From an uncultured Clostridia bacterium (GTDB taxonomy: Bacteria; Bacillota; Clostridia; Christensenellales; Aristaeellaceae), in assembly GCA_934643825.1 (NCBI GenBank), contig CAKUCW010000011.1, positions 1 through 64,000 of the forward strand: a stretch of DNA of 64,000 bases, given 5' to 3'. Below are positions 44,675-52,333 of the stretch, piece after piece; positions within the stretch are counted from its first letter, which is position 1; the number at the start of each line of letters is the position of its first letter. The position numbers were made by a program, and so were the translations under genes. A model generated the notes under the pieces. The model made no database searches, was not told where the DNA came from, and was given only the letters and a program-made list of their open reading frames with translations.

Positions 44675-45163
44675 TTAGTTCAGCACGGACACGGGCATGC
44701 GGCGCAGGACGCTGATCAGAATCGGCCCCACGATCAGGCAGGCGACGGCTTCGCCCGCGGCGACGGAGAGCATGCACAGCGGCAGCGCAATCGCCGGAGC
44801 ATAGCAGAAATGAACGACAGCACCGACGATCACGCCGTTGAACAGCACGGGCATCAGCGCGGAAAGCCAGAATTTATCGCGCAGCTTATAGGTGCAGATG
44901 GCGGCAAGCAGCGTCGCCAGCGAGCCGAACACGATGTCAAAAATCGTGCAGCCGCCGATGATGTTGGCAAGCAGACAGCCGATCAGCAGCGCGGGCACGG
45001 CTTCCGGCATCAGTATCGGCAGGAGGGTGAACGCTTCGGAGAAGCGAATCTGAACCTCGCCATAGCTCAGCGGTGCGAGAAGCACCGTCAGAGCGGTATA
45101 GAGCGCGGCGATGATTGCGCCGCGAGCCAGTGCGCGGGTGTTTTGCGGTTTCAAAGCACTCAT
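44675..45163 (-). CDS. queT: QueT-type ECF transporter S component (queuosine precursor)
   Basis: A 162-residue membrane protein with about five to six helices: ARGAIIAALYTALTVLLAPLSYGEVQIRFSEAF, LLANIIGGCTIFDIVFGSLATLLAA and CMLSVAAGEAVACLIVGPILISVL. The stretch SYGEVQIRFSEAFTLLP is the QueT hallmark. QueT binds preQ0/preQ1-like queuosine precursors and works with a shared EcfAAT module. AAAGGAG precedes the ATG. The 150-base leader contains a pseudoknot and a terminator that fit a preQ1-type riboswitch. Confidence 0.9.
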   Translation of the reverse strand: MSALKPQNTRALARGAIIAALYTALTVLLAPLSYGEVQIRFSEAFTLLPILMPEAVPALLIGCLLANIIGGCTIFDIVFGSLATLLAAICTYKLRDKFWLSALMPVLFNGVIVGAVVHFCYAPAIALPLCMLSVAAGEAVACLIVGPILISVLRRMPVSVLN

Positions 45164-45212
45164 GAGAAAATTTCTCCTTTATCATTTGGCTAACCAGCAA
45201 AACGACAGGCAA

Positions 45213-45311
45213 CAAAAAAACGGCATTGAGCCGTTCAGAAGACGCCATGCGCCTTCAAGCCCATAGTTTTGTTTAAGGACTGGATGGTTTCGAACAGTCC
45301 GCATCGGTTGC
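45213..45311 (-). promoter_or_regulatory. Candidate preQ1-type riboswitch with terminator
   Basis: In the queT leader GGACTG (45300-45295) pairs with CAGTCC (45282-45277), and loop bases CCAT (45287-45284) can pair with ATGG downstream (45264-45261). This makes an H-type pseudoknot with an A-rich linker, as in preQ1 aptamers. An intrinsic terminator follows: AACGGC/GCCGTT with seven T (45236-45213). I could not match it to one preQ1 class. Confidence 0.55.
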
Positions 45312-45317
45312 CTAGCG

Positions 45318-45346
45318 ATTATAGCAAAAGACGCAGAAAAAAGCAA
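45318..45346 (-). promoter_or_regulatory. Promoter of queT
   Basis: On the minus strand TTGCTT (45346-45341), 17 bases, TATAAT (45323-45318). The -35 lies in the T tract of the preceding terminator. Confidence 0.65.
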
Positions 45347-45372
45347 CCCTCTTCTTTTCAAAAGAGGGCTGC
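45335..45372 (-). terminator. Intrinsic terminator of the PPIase gene
   Basis: On the minus strand GCAGCCCTCTT pairs with AAGAGGGTTGC, followed by six T, 15 bases after the stop. Confidence 0.85.
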
Positions 45373-45386
45373 TTGAGATCATTCGA

Positions 45387-47681
45387 TTAGTCTTCCAGCT
45401 TGGTGAAGGTGTAGGTCTTGCCGTAGGTTTCGACATACACCGTGCGCATCACCTGTTCGGTGCGCGGCTTATCGCTGCTGTCGGTCGGAACGGACGCGAT
45501 AACATCCACGTTCTCGATGCCGCCGAGCACCATGCCGAACGCCGCATACTGACCATCCAGATTGGTGCCGTCCGCGTGCATGATGAAGAACTGGCTTCCG
45601 GCGGAGTCATTCGCGCTGGAACGCGCCATGCTCAGCACGCCGCGAACGTGGCTCAGATCGTTCTCCACGCCATTGCTGCTGAATTCGCCGCGGATGGCGT
45701 AGCCCGGGCCGCCGGTGCCGTCGCCATTCGGGTCGCCGCCCTGAATCATGAAGCCGGAGATGACGCGATGGAAGGTCAGTCCGTCATAGAAATTGCTGTT
45801 GGCAAGCGAGATGAAGTTGCCGACGCTCTCCGGCGCCTTTTCCGGATACAGCTCGCCGTAGATGAGGGAGCCGTCGTTCATGGCGATGGTGAAGGTCGGG
45901 TTCTTGTCAATCTGCTCAACGGCGGAAGCCAGAGCCGTGTTGTCCACAGCCAGCGCCGCGTCGCTGTCCAGATCGGTCAGTTCCTTGTCGTTGATGTAGC
46001 CCTTGATCTCCGTGCCGACCACCGCGACGAACGAATAGTTTTCGCCGTCCACGCCGATCTTACCGAGGATATCGAGCGAAGCGCCAGCCTTCAGGTTCGC
46101 AACCGCGTCGCCGTTCGGCATGTCGATCAGCTGCGTATCCGCAGCCACAGTCGCGTAAGCCACCGTCGCTTCAGCGGCTTCGCCGACGTATACATGATAC
46201 AGCCCGCTCAGGTCGCCGAGCTGCATGTTTGCCTCATCGAGGATCTGGTTGATGAACGCGGTGTACGCGTCATTCTTCTTGTTGCTCAGCGTTTCCTCGG
46301 TCTCCGCGTCCTTGCGGGACTCAAAGTCCGCTTCGCCCGCGGTCAGATCCTTGGCATATCGGAGGATAAAGTAGCCGTAATCCGTCGTGATGATATCGGA
46401 AACATCGCCGACGTTCTCCAGCGCCATCGCGCCCGCGCTGAATTCCTCGCCATAGAGCTGGCTTTCCGCGGCAACCGGGTAGCCGCGCATCATCTGCTCT
46501 TCGGTGGAGCTGTCCTCGTTGTAAGCCTTCATGGCTTCCTCGAAGTCCTCGCCGCCGCGAATCGCCGCAACAACCGCCTTCGCCTTGGCATAGCCGGACA
46601 GTTCAGCGATGTTCGCCGCTTCATCCGAGGTTGCCTCTTCGCGGGTCGCTTCTTCCTCGGTCGCCTCGCCGTCTACCTTCGCGATGTAGATGCACTCCAT
46701 CAGGCGGACGTTTTCCGGCGTATAGAGAATTTCGCTGTCGCTTACATAGTCGTTGATGAAGCTGTCGATATCGGCATAGCTTTCCTTCTGAGAAGCAATC
46801 TTCGCGTCAAACGCTTCCTTGACCTCTTCTTCGGTCACGGTCACGTCGGCGGTCGCCTTCTCGTAGATAAAGTCGAGGATATCCTTGAGATACGCGCTCT
46901 CGGTCAGGGCTTCCTCGGTGTAGCCGCTGTTCGCCATCTCCTCTTCCACCGCCTGCGCCAGCTCATCGCCGGTGTAGCCGTAGTAAGAGAGGTAGCTCTC
47001 GTAATACTCGCGCAGGTTATCCAGCGCGGTCTGCACCTGAGCCGTCAGTTCTTCTTCCTTCTCGGCGGTCAGCACATAGCCGTTCTGCTCGGCATAGTGG
47101 CGGACAATCGCCTGGCTGAGCTTCATCTGAACGGTTTCCTGCGCAACATTCGCCTGGAATTCCTGGTCATACTCGTCTACCGTGTAGCCGTACTGCGTAT
47201 AGTAGGCGATATACGCCGCAAGCTGCTGATCGTACTCTTCCTGAACTTCGGAAAGCGTCACGGTCACAGCGCCGTCGTATGCGCTCGCCAGCACGCCATC
47301 TTCCAGCGCGACAACCTCAGCCTCACCCTCGGACGCCTGCGCTTCAGTCTCGGCAGCCGGTTCAGCGGTCGTTTCGGTGGTCGGTGCTTCCGTTACAACA
47401 GGCATAGCCGTTGCTTCCGTCGGTGCTTCCGTCGGTTCGGCAGTCGGCTCTTCCGTCGGCTCGGCGGTCGGCTCTTCCGTCGGTTCGGCAGTCGGCTCTT
47501 CCGTCGGTTCGGCGGTCGGCTCTTCCGTCGGTTCGGCAGTCGGCTCTTCCGTCGGTTCGGCGGTCGGCGCTTCCGTTGCAACAGGCGCAGCCGTCGCTTC
47601 CAGCGCCTTCTCCTGTCCGCCGCAGGCGGTCAGCGTCACGAGCGCCAGCGCCAGCATGAACGCCAGCATGGTCTTTTTCAT
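45387..47681 (-). CDS. Lipoprotein fusing parvulin-like and cyclophilin peptidyl-prolyl isomerases
   Basis: About 764 residues, anchored outside the membrane by a lipobox (LALVTLTACGG, Cys20). A Pro-Thr-Glu linker of eight-residue repeats (AEPTEEPT) follows to about residue 95, then a SurA/PrsA-like helical chaperone region (about 130-290), a PpiC/parvulin-like domain (about 300-450; GYAKAKAVVAAIRGGEDFEE, DVSDIITTDYGYFILRY), an SH3-like domain (about 510-580) and a C-terminal cyclophilin (about 600-760) with F637-H638-R639 in LTFHRVISGFMIQGGDPNG and RSSANDSAGSQFFI. It should fold secreted proteins. The ATG at 47681 is preceded by GGAGGGAAC; the ATG at 47699 overlaps that site. Having both isomerase types in one chain is unusual. 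Confidence 0.85.
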   Translation of the reverse strand: MKKTMLAFMLALALVTLTACGGQEKALEATAAPVATEAPTAEPTEEPTAEPTEEPTAEPTEEPTAEPTEEPTAEPTEEPTAEPTEAPTEATAMPVVTEAPTTETTAEPAAETEAQASEGEAEVVALEDGVLASAYDGAVTVTLSEVQEEYDQQLAAYIAYYTQYGYTVDEYDQEFQANVAQETVQMKLSQAIVRHYAEQNGYVLTAEKEEELTAQVQTALDNLREYYESYLSYYGYTGDELAQAVEEEMANSGYTEEALTESAYLKDILDFIYEKATADVTVTEEEVKEAFDAKIASQKESYADIDSFINDYVSDSEILYTPENVRLMECIYIAKVDGEATEEEATREEATSDEAANIAELSGYAKAKAVVAAIRGGEDFEEAMKAYNEDSSTEEQMMRGYPVAAESQLYGEEFSAGAMALENVGDVSDIITTDYGYFILRYAKDLTAGEADFESRKDAETEETLSNKKNDAYTAFINQILDEANMQLGDLSGLYHVYVGEAAEATVAYATVAADTQLIDMPNGDAVANLKAGASLDILGKIGVDGENYSFVAVVGTEIKGYINDKELTDLDSDAALAVDNTALASAVEQIDKNPTFTIAMNDGSLIYGELYPEKAPESVGNFISLANSNFYDGLTFHRVISGFMIQGGDPNGDGTGGPGYAIRGEFSSNGVENDLSHVRGVLSMARSSANDSAGSQFFIMHADGTNLDGQYAAFGMVLGGIENVDVIASVPTDSSDKPRTEQVMRTVYVETYGKTYTFTKLED
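47410..47580. repeat. 24-bp coding tandem repeat (Pro-Thr-Glu linker)
   Basis: Units of GGTTCGGCAGTCGGCTCTTCCGTC with small changes repeat about seven times within the PPIase gene and encode the eight-residue AEPTEEPT linker. The copy number may vary between strains. Confidence 0.85.
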
Positions 47682-47940
47682 ACGCTTTGTTCCCTCCATA
47701 CTTTATGATGCAGCTCTTTCCGTGCATCTTCAGCCACAGGCAAAAAACACAAGACTACATCATTTGTCGGCGATGCCCATATTGGCATCAAAACCATGTT
47801 TCCCATTATACCCGCAGCCGGGCAAAAAGGCAATCTTTTCGGGAAATTGCCTTGCCGACTTCATGCATCATTCACAATTGCGTCACAATTTCGCTTCGGA
47901 ATGCGCTTTTTCAAACCCTTCTGTTTCATCACGAAAAAAG

Positions 47941-48714
47941 TTATCCCAAAATCGCCCAGCGTCCGTCCTGCCTGATGACCGTCACATCGCCGTACAGCGC
48001 ATGCATCGCCGCCCGAACTTCCGCTTCCTCCGCGTGCGCCATATTCAGCCGACAGACGATCCTTCCGCCGGACAGCACCGCCACGCTGTCGCAGACGCTC
48101 AGCGCCAGCGACGCATCATGCAGAGCACAGAGCGCCGCGCATCGCTCCTCTTTTGCCAGCGCCGAAACCGTGCGCATCATCTGCCATCTGCGCGGCAGAT
48201 CAAGCGCGGCATCCGGCTCATCCAGCAGCAGCAGCTTCGGGCTTTGCATCAGGGCGCGGGCAAGCAGAACGCTCTGCCTCTGCCCTTGTGAAAGCTCGCC
48301 CATGCGCCTGTCCACCCATTCGCCCGCGCCCATGCGCACAAGGCATACCCGCGCCTTTTCGCGCTGAACCGCACTGTATGGCATAATCAGCGGCGTGACC
48401 GCGTTTGCGCCCATTAAAACGATCTCCAGCGCGGTCATGCCGTCATCCGCCCGGCTTCTCTGCGGCAGATACGCCGCCAGACGGGCAACTTTTTTGGGTG
48501 CGGCATGGCGCAAATCCTCGCCACAGACCGAAATCTCTCCCGTCTGGACGGGAAGCAGCCCCAGCAGGACGCGCAGGAGCGTCGATTTTCCGCTTCCGTT
48601 CAGCCCGAGCAGGGCGCAGACCTCGCCTTCCCCGACGGCCAGGCAGACATCCTCCAGCACGCGCCGTGCACCATATCCCGCGCAAACGCCCCGCACGCTC
48701 AAAATTTCACTCAC
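47941..48714 (-). CDS. ABC transporter ATP-binding protein (FecE-like)
   Basis: A 257-residue cytoplasmic ATPase with Walker A LLGLNGSGKSTLLRVLLG, Q-loop LAAYLPQRSRADDGMTALEIV, ABC signature LSQGQRQSVLLARAL (Gln in place of the first Gly), Walker B LLLLDEPDAALDLP and H-loop ALHDASLAL. It overlaps the permease stop by eight bases. It drives the FecCD-type importer encoded upstream; substrate unknown. Confidence 0.88.
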   Translation of the reverse strand: MSEILSVRGVCAGYGARRVLEDVCLAVGEGEVCALLGLNGSGKSTLLRVLLGLLPVQTGEISVCGEDLRHAAPKKVARLAAYLPQRSRADDGMTALEIVLMGANAVTPLIMPYSAVQREKARVCLVRMGAGEWVDRRMGELSQGQRQSVLLARALMQSPKLLLLDEPDAALDLPRRWQMMRTVSALAKEERCAALCALHDASLALSVCDSVAVLSGGRIVCRLNMAHAEEAEVRAAMHALYGDVTVIRQDGRWAILG

Positions 48715-49699
48715 GCCGTGCGCCTCCCTTCGCCATCAGCAGGGCGACACAGGGTACGCCCAGCATCGTCGTCAGCACGGAAACTGGAAGCTCCGCACCC
48801 GGCGCAAGCCGCGCCGCGATATCCGCCAGCAGGAGAAGCACGCCGCCCGTCAGCGCCGACAGGGGCAGCAGTCCCTTTGTCCGTCCGCGCAGAAGCAGGC
48901 GTGCGCCGTGCGGCGCCAGCAGCGGCAGAAACGCAACCACACCCGCACTCGCGGAAACGGCTGCCGCCAGCAGCGTTGCGGCAACCAGCACCAGCATGCG
49001 CATCACACCCGTGGATACGCCCAGCGCCTGCGCCTCGTCGTCGGGCAGGGAAAGCAGCCCGATCTGCCTGTGCAGCAGCGCCAACAGCACAAACCCCAGC
49101 GCCGACGCCCAAAGCAGCGCCGGCAGCGCCGATGCCGTGATATCCGAAAAACTGCCCATCGTAAAAAACTCGATGGCGGCAAGCTCGCCCTCCGTATCGG
49201 CAAATGTCTTGAGCAGCATCACGCCCATCTTCATCAGCGCACTGATCAGCACACCGGAAAGCACCATCGCGCCCGTTCCCCGCGAACCGCTCGCCCGCGT
49301 CAGCAGCAGCGAACCCGCCAGCGCCGCCATGCCGCCCAGAAAAGCCGCGGGCGCGGAAAGCGCCGCATTTCCCCATACGATTGCCATCGCCGCGCCGAGC
49401 GTCGCGCCGCCGGATACGCCCATGATGTCCGGCGCTGCCAGCGGATTGGCAAACAAAGTCTGATAGACCGCGCCGCAGACACCCAGCGCCATCCCGCTGA
49501 CCATCGCCGCCAGCGACCGCGGCAGGCGCAGGCGCCAGAACACCTTCACCGCCATGCTCTCGCCGCCGCTCAGCGCCGAAAGGATGTCCTGCGCCGTCAG
49601 CGGATATGCGCCAATCAGCAGGGAAATACCAAACGCCGCCAGCAGCAATGCGCCGGCGGCTGTAAAGATCATTCGATTGTATCGCTTCGGGGCGGTCAC
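48707..49699 (-). CDS. FecCD-type ABC transporter permease
   Basis: A 330-residue polytopic protein with the family blocks FWRLRLPRSLAAMVSGMALGVCGAVYQTLFANPLAAPDIMGVSGGATLGAAMAI (read here in parts) and VVAFLPLLAPHGARLLLRGRTKG. It overlaps the binding-protein gene by four bases (ATGA) and the ATPase gene by eight, so the three are coupled. Related systems import iron complexes, heme or cobalamin. No riboswitch was seen, so no substrate is assigned. Confidence 0.88.
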   Translation of the reverse strand: MTAPKRYNRMIFTAAGALLLAAFGISLLIGAYPLTAQDILSALSGGESMAVKVFWRLRLPRSLAAMVSGMALGVCGAVYQTLFANPLAAPDIMGVSGGATLGAAMAIVWGNAALSAPAAFLGGMAALAGSLLLTRASGSRGTGAMVLSGVLISALMKMGVMLLKTFADTEGELAAIEFFTMGSFSDITASALPALLWASALGFVLLALLHRQIGLLSLPDDEAQALGVSTGVMRMLVLVAATLLAAAVSASAGVVAFLPLLAPHGARLLLRGRTKGLLPLSALTGGVLLLLADIAARLAPGAELPVSVLTTMLGVPCVALLMAKGGARRE

Positions 49700-50685
49700 A
49701 GCGCCGCCTCGTCCGGGGTAAAGCCGTAGTAGGTTTCGTAAAGCGTCTTGGCAACGCTCTTATACTGCGCCTCGCCGTAAGCCTGCGGATGCAGCGTCTT
49801 CGCCGTCCACAGCACGCCCAGCACGCCGGACGGAACCGGGCTGTCCCACGCCTCAAACGCCGTCGGCATCCGATAGACCGCGCCGTTCTTCACCGCGTCC
49901 AGCTCCGCAAGCTCCGCGTCGCCCAGCACGTCTTCCACCGTGTATGTCGCTTCCGCCGGAATGATCATCGCCTGCGGGTTCATCGCCAACAGCTGCTCGT
50001 AGGAGATTTCCGCCCACTTCGTTCCTTCGATGTCCGCCGCCGCATTGACCGCGCAGGCGTTTTCCAGCAGGGAAGACTGATACATGCCGTTCGGCGCACA
50101 GGTCAGCTTGCTGCTGTTGCCCAGAACGAGCGCCGTCACCGGCGTTTCATTCTTCAGCACCTCCTGACACACGCCCAGCTGCGTCAGAATGAATGCGTTC
50201 AGGTCGGTGGCGCGGTCTTCGGTTTCCGTCGCCACGCCGATCAGCAGGATCATCTGCGCCAACAGCTCGTCGTCTTCCGGATTGACCAGCAGCACCGGAA
50301 TGTCGAACTCGCTGATGGATTCGGCGGCTTCGGACAAGCGCTTGGGAAGGATGACCAGATCCGGCTCTGCCGCCAGACACGCCTCCAGATTGAAGTTTTT
50401 CGCGCTGCCGACGTTCGGCAGGGAAATCAGCTCCGGCGCGGACAGCGCATAGATGTTGCGGGTATCCGCCTTCGCCTCGACCGCCGCGATTCGGTCGGAA
50501 AGCCCGAGCGCGATGCAGGCAGAGGTGGAAATGTAGTATCCGGAAACGATATGCTCCGGTCGGCTTTCAATCGTGACCTCGCGCCCCGCCTGATCCGTCA
50601 GCGTCACCGGGTATTCCGCCAGCGCACAGACACCCAGCGCCAGAATGAGCGCCAGCGCCCAGAAAATCGTCAAAATCTTTTTCAT
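49696..50685 (-). CDS. Substrate-binding protein of a FecCD-type ABC importer
   Basis: A 329-residue exported protein with a signal peptide (ILTIFWALALILALGVCALA) and the Peripla_BP_2 fold: VTLTDQAGREVTIESRPEHIV, ISLPNVGSAKNFNLEACLAAEPDLVIL and LLAMNPQAMIIPAEATYTVEDVL. The ATG at 50685 follows AAAGGGAGAGG; the frame extends upstream to 50811 without a better start. A LysR gene lies 133 bases upstream on the same strand. The ligand is probably a metal chelate or corrinoid, inferred from family only. Confidence 0.85.
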   Translation of the reverse strand: MKKILTIFWALALILALGVCALAEYPVTLTDQAGREVTIESRPEHIVSGYYISTSACIALGLSDRIAAVEAKADTRNIYALSAPELISLPNVGSAKNFNLEACLAAEPDLVILPKRLSEAAESISEFDIPVLLVNPEDDELLAQMILLIGVATETEDRATDLNAFILTQLGVCQEVLKNETPVTALVLGNSSKLTCAPNGMYQSSLLENACAVNAAADIEGTKWAEISYEQLLAMNPQAMIIPAEATYTVEDVLGDAELAELDAVKNGAVYRMPTAFEAWDSPVPSGVLGVLWTAKTLHPQAYGEAQYKSVAKTLYETYYGFTPDEAAL

Positions 50686-50817
50686 TGTTCCTCTCCCTTT
50701 CAAGCAGCAAATGTCAGGATATGCCGATTTCAAAAGCACAGGCTTCAAAGCCGAATATGCGATAAACCGCAGATAAATCGGGTTCGCGCCGGAAGGTGCG
50801 CCTCCGGACACAGGGTC

Positions 50818-51741
50818 TTAAAACACATTTTCCGGATCAAAGCCCGCGTTTGTCGCCGGGTCTTCCTTGCGCTTTTGCCGCACAAAGAACTCGATGAACA
50901 TCGCCATCTGACGTACGGCGGGCGCCATCATCTGCGGGTTCAGCACGGCAATGCCGAATTCACGGTATTCCATCGGCTCAATGGCATAGGTGTTCACATC
51001 GCCGTGGATGCGCTCCAACGTCAGACTCGGCAGAATGCAGATGCCGAAACCGCTCTCGACCATGGCAATCGTGGATAGATCATCCAGCACGCGGCAGGAT
51101 GCACGCGCCGTGATGTGATACTTCGCCAAAAAAGCCTGCACGTCCGCATCGGTCGCGTCACCCTGCGCGACGAAGGTTTCCGCACGCATTTCCTCCGGCG
51201 TAATCACGCCCGGCGTGCGCGTCTTGAATCCACGCGGCGTAACGCACATCAGTCGGTCGCGATACAGCGGATGAACCGTCAGGTCACGCGTCGATTCCGT
51301 AGACAGAAAGCCCAAATCGACCACGCCCGTCTTGATCCATTCGATCACGTCGTCGTAGGTTCCCTGATCGATCTCAATCTCCACGCCCGGATACTTCGTC
51401 CGGTATTCCGCCACCAGCTGCGGCAGCCACGCCACGCAGACGCTGTTGAACGCGCCGATGCGCACCTTGCCGCGCTGAACGCCTTTCAGTTCGCCGACTG
51501 TCTGGGTCAGCGCTTCGTCGGCGGAAAGCACCTGACGAATAACCGGATAGAGCGCTTCTCCGCTTCGGGTCAGCGATACGCCGCCCTTTCCGCGGACAAA
51601 GAGCGCAAATCCGCAGGCTTCTTCCATCGAGCTGACGGCATGGCTGATGGCGCTGGGCGTCAGATGCAGAATCTGCGCGGCGCGGGCAAAGCTCCCCTGC
51701 TGCGTCACAGTGTGAAAGATGCGGTATTCCAGCAGCGTCAT
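50818..51741 (-). CDS. LysR-family transcriptional regulator
   Basis: A 307-residue regulator with an N-terminal winged helix (LLEYRIFHTVTQQGSFARAAQILHLTPSAISHAVSSMEEACGFALF, read in parts) and a C-terminal effector-binding domain (GKVRIGAFNSVCVAWLPQLV, VVDLGFLSTES, VESGFGICILPSL). The ATG at 51741 follows GAGGAGGAAAACC; ATG 51756 overlaps that site. It may regulate the downstream importer, which lies on the same strand after 133 bases, though LysR proteins usually control divergent genes. Confidence 0.92.
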   Translation of the reverse strand: MTLLEYRIFHTVTQQGSFARAAQILHLTPSAISHAVSSMEEACGFALFVRGKGGVSLTRSGEALYPVIRQVLSADEALTQTVGELKGVQRGKVRIGAFNSVCVAWLPQLVAEYRTKYPGVEIEIDQGTYDDVIEWIKTGVVDLGFLSTESTRDLTVHPLYRDRLMCVTPRGFKTRTPGVITPEEMRAETFVAQGDATDADVQAFLAKYHITARASCRVLDDLSTIAMVESGFGICILPSLTLERIHGDVNTYAIEPMEYREFGIAVLNPQMMAPAVRQMAMFIEFFVRQKRKEDPATNAGFDPENVF

Positions 51742-51836
51742 GGTTTTCCTCCTCACGATCGGTTCAATCCGGTGTATCTATCCATTCATTGGTTTTTACT
51801 GTAACACTTTGAGGTGCATATCGTCAATATGAACCT

Positions 51837-51921
51837 GTTAAAAAGCGGCTGAGCCCGCCGCCGTTTCCGCCTGAATTGCTAAAATCTTCATCGTTGCGTA
51901 ATTTCCCCTGCATAATTCTTA
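51837..51921. repeat. Degenerate copy of the dispersed 95-bp repeat
   Basis: GTTAAAAAGCGGCTGAGCCCGCC and TTTCCGCC, then a diverged stretch and AATTTCCCCTGCATAATTC, match the 31154 unit. It lies directly before the 183-bp tandem repeat. Confidence 0.6.
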
Positions 51922-51924
51922 AAA

Positions 51925-52325
51925 CCGCCGCGAAGCGAGGATGGGGTTTGGGGACAATGTCCCTAAGCGGGTCTTAGGGCGGCAGCCCTAACGTCCCTGA
52001 CGTAACCCCTTAACAAAAAACGTAGTTTCAGAGCAGAATGCAACGCATTCTGCAATTGAAACGGGTTTGCGCTCAAACGCACGGCTTGAACGACCCATCC
52101 TCTTTAACCGCCGCGAAGCGAGGATGGGGTTTGGGGACAATGTCCCCAAGCGGGTCTTAGGGCGGCAGCCCTAACGTCCCTGACGTAACCCCTTAACAAA
52201 AAACGTAGTTTCAGAGCAGAATGCAACGCATTCTGCAATTGAAACGGGTTTGCGCTCAAACGCACGGCTTGAACGACCCATCTTCTTTAACCGCCACGAA
52301 GCGAAGACGGGGTTTGGGGACGACG
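51925..52325. repeat. 183-bp tandem repeat, 2.2 copies
   Basis: Units start at 51925, 52108 and 52291, exactly 183 bases apart; the first two are almost identical and the third is cut off by the end of glmS. Each unit holds a perfect hairpin GCAGAATGC-AAC-GCATTCTGC and other inverted stretches (TTAGGGCGGCAGCCCTAA). No coding frame is convincing. The whole 51757-52333 gap contains only this and the shorter repeat. Confidence 0.85.
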
Positions 52326-52333
52326 TCCCCCCT

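Noticed and set aside
47410..47580. Noncoding satellite repeat
   Set aside because: The 24-base units keep frame and encode the Pro-Thr-Glu linker of the PPIase lipoprotein.
50686..50817. Second cobalamin riboswitch before the other FecCD-type importer
   Set aside because: No B12-box or core motif is present on the minus strand in this gap.
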